Source: JAAYFT01 sp041655755
GTDB taxonomy: Bacteria; Bacillota; Clostridia; Tissierellales; Tissierellaceae
NCBI GenBank assembly: GCA_041655755.1
Contig: JBBAEY010000076.1
Location: 1-10,561, forward strand
Direction of reading: 5' to 3'
DNA: 10,561 nucleotides
Part shown: piece by piece, positions 1-6,022 of the stretch
How the letters are laid out: the number at the start of each line of letters is the position of its first letter
Numbering within the stretch: the first letter of the stretch is position 1
Made by a program: the position numbers and the translations under genes
The notes under the pieces: generated by a model
Told to the model about the DNA's origin: nothing
What the model saw: only the letters and a program-made list of their open reading frames with translations
Databases searched by the model: none

Positions 1-7
1 ATTCCTC

Positions 8-102
8 GCTACGCTCGGAATGACAGTTGGGGCTAGGCTCCAATGACAATTTGAGCTGTGCTCGGTATCACAATTTGAGCTGTGCTTGGAATGACAGTAA
101 AA
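8..102. repeat. Four degenerate 24-base tandem repeats
   Basis: Four head-to-tail copies of a 23-24 base unit begin at 8, 32, 55 and 79. Each opens with GCTNNGCTC or GCTGTGCTT and continues into a GGAATGACA-like core; copies 2 and 3 both end in ACAATTTGA. The first copy with its flank (ATTCCTCGCTACGCTCGGAAT, 1-21) is an imperfect palindrome, resembling the short non-coding 'CATTCCGAGCG' repeats scattered in many bacterial genomes (recalled, not searched). An open frame crosses the array but has no ribosome binding site and no recognisable product, so I treat the region as non-coding. The array may continue left of position 1. Confidence 0.7.
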
Positions 103-109
103 GCTTGTC

Positions 110-142
110 CTACTCAATAACCGGCGCCTTGTTTTTGAGTAG
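110..142 (-). other. Stem-loop in leader of the outgoing sigma-28 transcript
   Basis: An inverted repeat pairs 110-121 with 131-142 (CTACTCAA against TTGAGTAG, one mismatch, then AAC against GTT) around a nine-base loop containing GGCGCC. It lies about 30 bases after the predicted start of the sigma-28 transcript that leaves the window, so it would be a 5' leader structure. There is no clean U-run on either side, so it is a poor intrinsic terminator. An AGGAC follows on the minus strand; a GGA next to a hairpin is the kind of site CsrA binds, but a single one is weak evidence. Confidence 0.4.
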
Positions 143-176
143 CTTGCAATTCTTTGTTTTCTTAATTTCAATACTA

Positions 177-203
177 TTATCGGACCTCTTTTACAATACT
201 TTA
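177..203 (-). promoter_or_regulatory. Sigma-28 (SigD) promoter reading out of the window
   Basis: On the minus strand the -35 box TAAA (203-200) is followed by exactly 15 bases and the -10 box TCCGATAA (184-177). The SigD consensus is about TAAA-N15-GCCGATAA, so both boxes match at all but one position with ideal spacing. It starts 31 bases after the csrA stop codon and fires leftwards, with transcription expected to begin near 170. No gene of convincing quality lies between it and position 1, so its target is beyond the left edge. In Bacillus subtilis hag (flagellin) follows csrA and is SigD-driven, which makes a flagellin or another late motility gene the natural guess. Confidence 0.65.
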
Positions 204-218
204 GCACTATTTGTAAAA
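189..218 (-). other. AT-rich inverted repeat after csrA
   Basis: TTTTACAA (189-196) pairs perfectly with TTGTAAAA (211-218) around a 14-base loop, 15 bases downstream of the csrA stop. It could be the end of the csrA transcript, but on the minus strand the stem is followed by GAGGTCC rather than U residues, so it is not a standard intrinsic terminator. The loop contains the -35 box of the sigma-28 promoter and the left arm occupies its spacer. Confidence 0.35.
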
Positions 219-233
219 TAATGTGAAATTCTA

Positions 234-464
234 CTAATTATTTCCCTTAAATAACTTTTTCATGTCTTCCAGCCTGTGTTCATGTCTGACGGCTGCCATA
301 TTTTCCTCTCCTACCCTCTCATATAGCTCCTTTCGGACTATGTCTATGTCCTTGGGGGCTTCTATGCCAATCCTAACTCTTCCATCTTCTAGCTCCATTA
401 CCCTTATTTCAATTTTTCCATCTACTATTATGGATTCACCTTTTTTTCTCGTCAGTATCAGCAT
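234..464 (-). CDS. csrA: Carbon storage regulator CsrA
   Basis: This 76-residue protein is the RNA-binding translational repressor CsrA, which in Firmicutes binds GGA-containing hairpins in the flagellin mRNA leader and blocks ribosome entry. It opens with the family signature MLILTRKKGESIIV and carries GIEAPKDIDIVRKE at residues 33-46, including Arg44, the key RNA-contacting residue. Its length is near the usual 61-76, with a basic C-terminal tail. The start codon at 464 follows a strong GAGGAGG (480-474) lying inside the 3' end of fliW; only one base separates the genes, which implies translational coupling. FliW encoded just upstream binds and inactivates CsrA, so the pair is expected to couple flagellin synthesis to secretion. 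A sigma-28 promoter follows the gene. Confidence 0.97.
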   Translation of the reverse strand: MLILTRKKGESIIVDGKIEIRVMELEDGRVRIGIEAPKDIDIVRKELYERVGEENMAAVRHEHRLEDMKKLFKGNN

Positions 465-465
465 C

Positions 466-915
466 TTATTTTACCTCCTCTGGGGAGCCTTGTTTAAATA
501 TATAGTGCCTGGTAGTGTAGTCGCTATTGTCCAGTATGACCTGTTTGCCTAGTCTTTCCCTCGTATTGATGACTAGGGGACCCATGAGGTTGGTCGTCAT
601 CTTTGTCATGTCCTGGGGTACCACTACTATGGAATATATGATTAGGTCTTCTTCCCTTTCAATCCTTAGCTTTTCTATTGCCGTTTGGGGGAGGGTAATG
701 TCGTAGTCCTCGTATATTTTAAAGGGATCTGTGATTATAAAGGCCAAATCAGGCGTATCTAGGGATTGTAGCCAGTGAAAGGGATTGTCTTTATCCTCGT
801 TTATCAAAATTGCGAATCTTTTTTCCTCTTCAAATCCTGGTATTCCCTCATTGAAAAGGATAATGTTTTCTTCTGGAATTTCTATTTCTCCAAATTCTTT
901 CGTTTGTACCTTCAT
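466..915 (-). CDS. fliW: Flagellar assembly factor FliW
   Basis: FliW is a small cytoplasmic beta-barrel protein that binds either flagellin or CsrA. When flagellin leaves through the export apparatus, freed FliW captures CsrA and flagellin translation resumes. The 149-residue product matches the family in length and shows the GIPGFE segment (residues 24-29), a DPF...DY segment (63-71), the NLMGPLVIN strand (109-117) and a C-terminal DYTTRH motif. The start at 915 is preceded by GGGAG at a normal distance, in the 17-base gap after flgL. The last codons hold the csrA ribosome binding site. The yviE (DUF6470) gene that precedes fliW in Bacillus subtilis is absent here. Confidence 0.96.
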   Translation of the reverse strand: MKVQTKEFGEIEIPEENIILFNEGIPGFEEEKRFAILINEDKDNPFHWLQSLDTPDLAFIITDPFKIYEDYDITLPQTAIEKLRIEREEDLIIYSIVVVPQDMTKMTTNLMGPLVINTRERLGKQVILDNSDYTTRHYIFKQGSPEEVK

Positions 916-932
916 TTTTTCAGCTCCCTTTT

Positions 933-1883
933 TTATCTTAGAAAGTCCATGAGGCTGGGTTGGATTATCCTAGCTCCTACTCCCAGACTAGCCCTATAGA
1001 CATTCTCTTCTATGGCCAGCCTCATTAGGGCATCTGGCAGGCTCACATCCTCGTTAAATGACAATAGCTCTTTCAAGGTAATTCTCTGATCTTCCAGTTT
1101 GTTCTCTGTCAGCTCTAACCTATTGGCTCTAGCCCCTATTTCAGATGTGACTGACAGTACCTGATCCATGGATGCTTTGATATTGCCTATGGCCTCCTGG
1201 ATCTTATCTGCGTCCTTGTCTTCCAAGGCCTTTTCCAACTGGCTGAATATGGCTATTAAATGAGGGGTGTCACCTGCTGATATGTTGTCTGTATAGCTTT
1301 CATTGCTTATGTCGTTTGTAGCTGGATCGTAGTCTGCAAACCCAAAGACCTTGTTGCCCAATGTGTTGACTATGACCCTCTCTGCTACTCCTACATTGTA
1401 CACAAATATCTCATCGTTTTCAATGCCTATATTGTAGTTGCCGTCTTCATCTAATAGCTCCTTGTCTGTTTCAAATCCGGTAAATAGGGATCTACCTGCA
1501 TAGGTGGTATTGGAGACTTGAATTAAATGACCTTTCAGTTCGCTTATCTCGTCCCTTATCTTGTCTAGTTCCTCTTCATTTGGCCCATTGGCTGCCTGTA
1601 CCGTAAGTACATTGGCCCTATGTAATACTTCTGTAATCTCCTTGAGGGCAGCTTCTGTTTCCTTTAGCCAGGATCCTGCGTCCTTGGCATTTCTCAGATA
1701 TTGCTCTACCTTGGAGATATCAGTATTGAATTTTAGGGATTTACTGGCACCTATTGGGTCATCTGAAGGCACCCTAAATTTCTTTCCTATGGAGGATTCG
1801 TACTGTAGTCTCTCCAGTCTTTGCAGAGTATTATTTAGATTGTAGTTCATGTTGCTTATTAGCATATTATTTGTTATTCGCAT
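933..1883 (-). CDS. flgL: Flagellar hook-filament junction protein FlgL (HAP3)
   Basis: FlgL is the second junction protein between hook and filament, secreted by the flagellar type III apparatus after FlgK and before the cap and flagellin. The 316-residue product has the flagellin-like N-terminal helix (MRITNNMLISNMNYNLNNTL), the conserved RVPSDDPIGASKSL segment at about 37-50, a coiled-coil stretch to about 130 ending in TYAGRSLFTG, a variable beta domain at about 135-215, and the C-terminal flagellin-type helix ending ASLGVGARIIQPSLMDFL. The lack of cleavable signal peptide is normal for this substrate. The start at 1883 has GGAGGTAATTAA in front; that ribosome binding site overlaps the stop codon of flgK copy 2, so the two should be translationally coupled. 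FlgN, encoded in the same operon, is its export chaperone. Confidence 0.96.
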   Translation of the reverse strand: MRITNNMLISNMNYNLNNTLQRLERLQYESSIGKKFRVPSDDPIGASKSLKFNTDISKVEQYLRNAKDAGSWLKETEAALKEITEVLHRANVLTVQAANGPNEEELDKIRDEISELKGHLIQVSNTTYAGRSLFTGFETDKELLDEDGNYNIGIENDEIFVYNVGVAERVIVNTLGNKVFGFADYDPATNDISNESYTDNISAGDTPHLIAIFSQLEKALEDKDADKIQEAIGNIKASMDQVLSVTSEIGARANRLELTENKLEDQRITLKELLSFNEDVSLPDALMRLAIEENVYRASLGVGARIIQPSLMDFLR

Positions 1884-1887
1884 TTAA

Positions 1888-3309
1888 TTACCTCCCTACT
1901 AGTCCCAATCTATTTACTGTTATATCTATTATCATGTCCATGGTGGATATCATCTTGGAGGAGGCTATATAGACATGCTGAAATCTTACCATGTTTGACA
2001 TTTCTTCCTCCAGTGAAACTCCTGAGATAGAGCTACGCTTTACCTCTATGTTCTTTTGTATTAGTTCCTGGGTGCCGTATAGCCTTTGGGCCTGAAGGCT
2101 GTCCACCGCCATACTGGACAGGATGGATTTTATAAAGTCGTCCGGTGTACCCTGGGAGACTCCGCCGGAGAAGAAAAACTTGTCTTCTCTTTGCTTTATT
2201 AGCTCAAGCATCTTTGTATTGTCCTCTGCCAGCCCGCCTATCATTCCTGCTGCCCCTATATTTCTTATGTCTTCCATTATGTCATCTGATAGGCTAAAGG
2301 TCGTGGCAGGTGAATCTGCCTGATAGCTAAAGAAATCAATATTATTTGAATTGGAATTAAGGCCATAGCCTTCCCTGTGGATCTGGTTAAATTTATCTGC
2401 GAAGCCCTCTGCAAACTTATTTAGCTGGTCCAGATAATAGGGTATGCCCCTATAGCTATTGTCCTGTCCATCTCCTTCGTATATATCTATAAGGCCCTTG
2501 AGCTCACCTGATTTCATGCTAATCATTCCGCCATTTTCCCAGCTTATCTTCTGGCCCTCATCATTATCACTCTTGAATATTACCTTATTTACGTACAGGT
2601 GGTCTACTATGGAAATTCCGTCTACGGAAACATTATATTTGCCCTCAGGGCTTTCATTGACCCTGATGTTTATCAATCTGGACAGCTCGTCTACTAGGAC
2701 TTCCCTCCTGTCCCTTAAATCGTTGGCTGGCCTACCATCCAATTCACCTGAGTAGATTTGCCTATTCAAACCGCCAATTTGCTCAGCTAGACTATTTATC
2801 TGCTTGACCCTCATGTCTATGGAGTATTCTACCTCCCTATGCATGTCCATCAGCCTTCCTGCACTTTCATTTATATGTCTGGTAAAGGCTATGGCATTTT
2901 CCCTTACGGGTTCCCTAAAGGATATATCCGATGGGTTCTTGCTCATTTCCTCCAAACTGGAATAAAAGTCGTCTATATATTTTCTAAAGCTATTATCTGA
3001 CGGCTCTCCCATTAGTTTCTCTATTTCTAATAAATTGTTCTTCTTTACTTCCCACTCTCCTAGGGGGGCTGTCTCATTCCAGTATTTAAAGTCTACAAAG
3101 GAATCCCTTACCCTTTCGATGTTGTATATCTCTGTGCCTGTGCCCAGAAATCCCACTCCGGGCATTCTAAAGGGATCTGTAGCTCTTTGCTCTACTTCCT
3201 GCCTTGAGTACCCCTTTGTATTTGCATTGTCTATATTGTGATTTGTAGTATATAGGGCCCTTTGGGATGCCAGCAGACCCTTTACTGCACTATTAAAACC
3301 AAAAAACAT
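1888..3309 (-). CDS. flgK: Flagellar hook-associated protein FlgK, copy 2 (canonical)
   Basis: FlgK (HAP1) is the first junction protein placed on the hook tip. This 473-residue copy has the standard N-terminal rod/hook motif, with HNIDNANTKGYSRQ at about residues 24-37, a long helical region at about 80-200, a middle variable domain containing GELKGLID, and the C-terminal SGVSLEEEMSNMVRFQHVYIASSKMI helix that packs against the N-terminus in the axial core, ending VNRLGLVGR. It is somewhat shorter than Bacillus subtilis FlgK (about 507 residues) or Salmonella FlgK (about 553). It lies 14 bases after another flgK-like gene with the same domain plan and the same C-terminal ending. Because its N-terminal motif follows the consensus closely, it is the likelier orthologue of the single flgK in other species. 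Confidence 0.95.
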   Translation of the reverse strand: MFFGFNSAVKGLLASQRALYTTNHNIDNANTKGYSRQEVEQRATDPFRMPGVGFLGTGTEIYNIERVRDSFVDFKYWNETAPLGEWEVKKNNLLEIEKLMGEPSDNSFRKYIDDFYSSLEEMSKNPSDISFREPVRENAIAFTRHINESAGRLMDMHREVEYSIDMRVKQINSLAEQIGGLNRQIYSGELDGRPANDLRDRREVLVDELSRLINIRVNESPEGKYNVSVDGISIVDHLYVNKVIFKSDNDEGQKISWENGGMISMKSGELKGLIDIYEGDGQDNSYRGIPYYLDQLNKFAEGFADKFNQIHREGYGLNSNSNNIDFFSYQADSPATTFSLSDDIMEDIRNIGAAGMIGGLAEDNTKMLELIKQREDKFFFSGGVSQGTPDDFIKSILSSMAVDSLQAQRLYGTQELIQKNIEVKRSSISGVSLEEEMSNMVRFQHVYIASSKMISTMDMIIDITVNRLGLVGR

Positions 3310-3323
3310 GCTTGCTCACTCTC

Positions 3324-4763
3324 CTATCTTCCCACTAGTCCTACTCTATTTACTACTGTCTCTATCATTTCATCTATGGCATTGATTATTCTTGAATTTG
3401 CTGTATAAGAGTGTTGAAACCTTATCATATCTGCCATCTCCTCGTCTAGGGATACTGCAGATATGCCCTTTCTCTTTTCATCTATGGATTTAATCAGGAA
3501 ATCCTGGTTGTCTGAAATGGTGCGGGAGGCTTCCCTCTCCAGGCCCAAGGCCAGTACCAAGTCCCTGTAATAGTCGTCTACATTCATATCTAACTTGCTA
3601 GGGTCGTCAAAGGGATTAATTGGGTCGTAGTCACCATATAGCCTGTCACTTCTCAGGCTATAAATCGCCTTGGCTATGTCCCCATTTCCTATGACTCCAG
3701 CTTCAGTTGATATGGCTATTTTGTTGAAGTTTGACAGGGCAGGATTTACCTTGACATAGGCCGCAGCGTCCTTGACCTGATCTATGGACACAAAAAAATC
3801 CTCACCTGCATTGCCTTCTAGGTCATATCCAGCCTTGTGAAGGTCGTTTACCTCATTTGCTATTGTGTATACCAAGATGTCCAACCTATTCATATACTCG
3901 TCTATGGACTTGTCCCTGGTGTCTAGGAAACCGCCTAATTCTCCAAGGCCATTTAAATCTATTTCATCATTTGTATTGTTGTAGTATATGTGGGCCAGTC
4001 CCTCTTGGTCATTGATTATATCTATGGTGCTGACAAATGTACCACTTACTAGTTCCTTCCCCTGTAAATGGACTATGGTCTCTCCGTAGGTGTTTTCATA
4101 GGCATATACTGGCATTAGCTCCGACAGCCTGTCTAGGAGTGCATTGCGCTCATCCCTGTAGTCATTGGCCTTTATCTTGCTATTTTGACCCTCCGCCAGC
4201 TTTATGTTTTGATTTAGCTGTCCAACCTTCTTGAGTATACTGTTGGTTTCCTCTACCTTAATTAGTATCTCCTTGTTTAGGTTCCTCTTTATATTGTCCA
4301 ATTGTGTAGCCAGATGGTTTACGGTCTCGGCAAAGGCTACAGATGATTCGTGGACCAATCCCCTGACGGTTAGGCTCTCCGGCTCCTTGTAGAGTTCATT
4401 CCATGTATTCCAAAAGTCGTCCATTACTTTTTGCAGGCCGCTGTTGGTTATCTCGTTAAATACTCCCTCTATCTCCTCTAGAATTTGAGACTTTGCATTG
4501 TGGTAGCCAAAGCTGGAAATTTCCTTCCTGAGTTTCAAATCTAGAAATTCATCCCTTATCTGCCTTATATGGGATACATTTACACCTGTGCCCACCTGCT
4601 TATTGACGTCAAAGGAGTTGGTATAAGAATTATTGCTATGCATGGCAGATTGCCGAACATAGTTTTTGTTGTTTGAATTTGAAATATTGTGGGATACAGT
4701 GTCCAGTGATTGCCTCGACGCCATGAGCCCGGTAATTGAAGTATATAGTCCCCCAAATCCCAT
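3324..4763 (-). CDS. flgK: FlgK-like hook-associated protein, copy 1 (divergent paralogue)
   Basis: The 479-residue product is full length with FlgK architecture: an N-terminal helix (GLYTSITGLMASRQSLDTVSHN), a long helical segment, the DYRDERNALLDRLSEL block that corresponds to DLRDRREVLVDELSRL in copy 2, and the C-terminal SAVSLDEEMADMIRFQHSYTANSRII helix ending VNRVGLVGR. It departs from the family in the usual NTxGYSRQ motif, which here reads NNKNYVRQ (about residues 30-37). The start at 4763 follows GGAAGGTG, and only two bases separate it from flgN, so it is probably the first junction protein translated. It could form a mixed junction ring with copy 2, a sub-layer of the junction, or be a redundant copy; sequence alone cannot decide. 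The FlgK family assignment is secure, the distinct role is not. Confidence 0.92.
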   Translation of the reverse strand: MGFGGLYTSITGLMASRQSLDTVSHNISNSNNKNYVRQSAMHSNNSYTNSFDVNKQVGTGVNVSHIRQIRDEFLDLKLRKEISSFGYHNAKSQILEEIEGVFNEITNSGLQKVMDDFWNTWNELYKEPESLTVRGLVHESSVAFAETVNHLATQLDNIKRNLNKEILIKVEETNSILKKVGQLNQNIKLAEGQNSKIKANDYRDERNALLDRLSELMPVYAYENTYGETIVHLQGKELVSGTFVSTIDIINDQEGLAHIYYNNTNDEIDLNGLGELGGFLDTRDKSIDEYMNRLDILVYTIANEVNDLHKAGYDLEGNAGEDFFVSIDQVKDAAAYVKVNPALSNFNKIAISTEAGVIGNGDIAKAIYSLRSDRLYGDYDPINPFDDPSKLDMNVDDYYRDLVLALGLEREASRTISDNQDFLIKSIDEKRKGISAVSLDEEMADMIRFQHSYTANSRIINAIDEMIETVVNRVGLVGR

Positions 4764-4765
4764 AT

Positions 4766-5230
4766 CTACACCTTCCTGTCAAATAGGTTCATATTTGCTT
4801 TTTTATTGTCCTTGCCATAGTTTGGCTGGTTGTGGACGTCTCCGATTAAGTTGATATTGAAATCAATCCAACTAAGGTTTTCTTGTATCAAATCGCTGTT
4901 GAGCTTGTTCCTTACATATAATTCTTCCATTAGACTGTGCATCTCGTCCCTTATCTTTATCAGTTGGTCCTTGTCTTCCTTTATCTTCTCTATGATATCA
5001 GAAATAGGGGTGCTTGCCATCAAGCCCCAAGTGTCCATTAGTCTGCTCCTTTCATCTTCTAAAAGGGCAACCTTGTTTATCAATTCTTCTTCTTTTCTTG
5101 TCATAGCCTCTAGTTCCCGTATCTTGTTTCCTATGACTAGATCGGTTTTTTCAAATGTAAGGTCTTTTAATTCTCTTAAGACCAGCAATTCTTTTTTGAG
5201 TACCAGTTCTAACTCCTCTTTAAAGGTCAT
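4766..5230 (-). CDS. flgN: Flagellar export chaperone FlgN
   Basis: FlgN is a cytoplasmic helical chaperone that binds the C-terminal helices of FlgK and FlgL and delivers them to the export gate. The 154-residue product is charged and almost wholly helical, with heptad-like leucines at about residues 5-80 (for example KKELLVLRELKDLTFEK and KEEELINKVALLEDERSRL) and a second helix at about 82-125, ending with a low-complexity tail and LFDRKV as seen in other Firmicute FlgN proteins. Sequence conservation in this family is poor, so the call rests on length, helical character and position directly between flgM and flgK, as in Bacillus subtilis. The start at 5230 is preceded by GGTGAT at normal spacing, 15 bases after flgM. 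Confidence 0.88.
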   Translation of the reverse strand: MTFKEELELVLKKELLVLRELKDLTFEKTDLVIGNKIRELEAMTRKEEELINKVALLEDERSRLMDTWGLMASTPISDIIEKIKEDKDQLIKIRDEMHSLMEELYVRNKLNSDLIQENLSWIDFNINLIGDVHNQPNYGKDNKKANMNLFDRKV

Positions 5231-5245
5231 TTATATCACCAACTG

Positions 5246-5530
5246 TTAGATTTTTTTGTTGAAGCTAATGTCCTCCAATATCTTCTCCGCTACCATATTG
5301 CTATTCACCTGATAGGTGCCAGATTTGATCTGTCTTTTTATGTTTTCTACCTTGTCCATGCGAACATCTTCTAGGTCCTTGATCTTTTTTACTGCAAATT
5401 GGAAGTCCAAGGCCTTGTCGGATATCTTTACTTGGTCGGAGTCATCGGATTTCTGCTTTCCCTTGGTTTTCTTTGCCGCAGCATTTTTATTGTATACTTG
5501 AAATACATTGTCTAGTTTATTAATCCTCAT
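5246..5530 (-). CDS. flgM: Anti-sigma-28 factor FlgM
   Basis: FlgM binds the flagellar sigma factor (SigD/sigma-28) and blocks late genes until the hook-basal body is complete. The product from the chosen start is 94 residues, typical of the family, beginning MRINKLDNV. It has a lysine-rich flexible N-terminal half, a DQVKIS..A segment (32-40), and the conserved sigma-binding C-terminal helix region VRMDKVENIKRQIKSGTYQV (56-75). The frame also opens at a GTG at 5539, but that codon overlaps the AGAGGGG ribosome binding site; the ATG at 5530 lies eight bases after that site and gives the usual family N-terminus, so I place the start at 5530. The gene has its own sigma-28 promoter, giving negative feedback on sigma-28, and a leader stem-loop that contains its ribosome binding site. 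Confidence 0.94.
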   Translation of the reverse strand: MRINKLDNVFQVYNKNAAAKKTKGKQKSDDSDQVKISDKALDFQFAVKKIKDLEDVRMDKVENIKRQIKSGTYQVNSNMVAEKILEDISFNKKI

Positions 5531-5533
5531 TAA

Positions 5534-5583
5534 AAACACCCCTCTTTCTATACTACTAATAGTATCGGTTAAGAGGGGCGTTT
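5534..5583 (-). promoter_or_regulatory. Stem-loop covering the flgM ribosome binding site
   Basis: In minus-strand RNA, 5583-5571 pairs with 5546-5534 over 13 positions (CCCCUCUU against AAGAGGGG, a G-U wobble, then AAAC against GUUU). After a small asymmetric internal loop the hairpin is closed by AUACUA/UAGUAU (5565-5560 with 5555-5550) around a four-base loop. The 3' arm contains the AGAGGGG ribosome binding site of flgM. The arm continues into five U residues (5536-5532), three of them paired, so the structure could also be a weak intrinsic terminator for the recD2-comFC-yvyF transcript. Either way it should limit flgM expression from read-through RNA. Confidence 0.65.
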
Positions 5584-5588
5584 CTTTA
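5562..5588 (-). promoter_or_regulatory. Sigma-28 (SigD) promoter of flgM
   Basis: The -35 box TAAA (5588-5585) is followed by 15 bases and ACCGATAC (5569-5562) against the SigD consensus GCCGATAA/T, six of eight positions matching and including the CCGATA core. It lies between the yvyF stop codon and flgM, the position where Bacillus subtilis has a SigD promoter for flgM. Transcription would begin near 5555, about 25 bases before the flgM start, so the RNA would lack the 5' arm of the leader stem-loop and carry an exposed ribosome binding site. Expected output: flgM through csrA. Confidence 0.7.
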
Positions 5589-5593
5589 GTCTT

Positions 5594-6007
5594 TTATCTC
5601 TTTTTTTCATATCTATCTATTACTCTAAATCTTTCCTTTTCCTTTTCCTTTTGAACTGGTTTCTTGTCGGGTCTCTTAATCGACGAGGTCAGTTCGTTTT
5701 GGAGCTCAGATGTACATTTGCTGCAAAACCTACCTGTTTTAATTGCTGTACCACAGATTTCGCATTCTAGTACCAGGTTGCTTTCGTCGCCAATTTCCAA
5801 TCTTCCCTGTCTCAAAAACTCGATGATCTTGTTGGCTTCTACTTCCGTTTCCCTTTCTACTTCTGAGATGTCAGCTCCTGGATTCTTATACAAGTATTCC
5901 TTTACCTTTGTAAAGTCCTTTTCGTCTTCCCTCCTGCAAGTGGGGCAAATCTTAAATCCATCATAATGATAAATCCTCCCGCATCTGCTGCAGTTCCTTA
6001 TGTCCAT
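5594..6007 (-). CDS. yvyF: YvyF-like flagellar operon zinc-ribbon protein (TIGR03826 type)
   Basis: This 137-residue protein belongs to the poorly characterised family found between comFC and flgM in Firmicutes; its molecular role is not established. It begins MDIRNCSRCGRIY and carries four pairs of cysteines: Cys6/Cys9 with Cys21/Cys24, and Cys82/Cys85 with Cys95/Cys98, consistent with two zinc ribbons. Between them (about 31-70) is a helical segment (VKEYLYKNPGADISEV..ETEVEANKIIEFLRQGRLEI) that resembles a small winged-helix or MerR-like fold, which suggests nucleic acid or protein binding. The C-terminal tail (about 107-137) is rich in lysine, arginine and glutamate and probably disordered. 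It starts 15 bases after comFC with GGAG in front and is followed by the flgM promoter and hairpin. Confidence 0.9.
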   Translation of the reverse strand: MDIRNCSRCGRIYHYDGFKICPTCRREDEKDFTKVKEYLYKNPGADISEVERETEVEANKIIEFLRQGRLEIGDESNLVLECEICGTAIKTGRFCSKCTSELQNELTSSIKRPDKKPVQKEKEKERFRVIDRYEKKR

Positions 6008-6022
6008 GCCTTCACTCTCCTT

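Noticed and set aside
1..102. CRISPR array at the left end
   Set aside because: The units are contiguous, 23-24 bases, degenerate, and have no spacers between them.
27..221. Plus-strand open frame of 64 codons at the left end
   Set aside because: It runs through the degenerate tandem repeats and the sigma-28 promoter, has no ribosome binding site, and gives no recognisable protein.
474..487. Short stem (CTCC/GGAG) over the csrA ribosome binding site as a CsrA autoregulation site
   Set aside because: The stem is only four base pairs, the GGA is in the stem rather than the loop, and the sequence is constrained by the fliW C-terminal codons and the Shine-Dalgarno itself.
5531..5539. GTG at 5539 as the flgM start
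   Set aside because: It overlaps the AGAGGGG ribosome binding site; the ATG at 5530 has proper spacing and gives the usual FlgM N-terminus.
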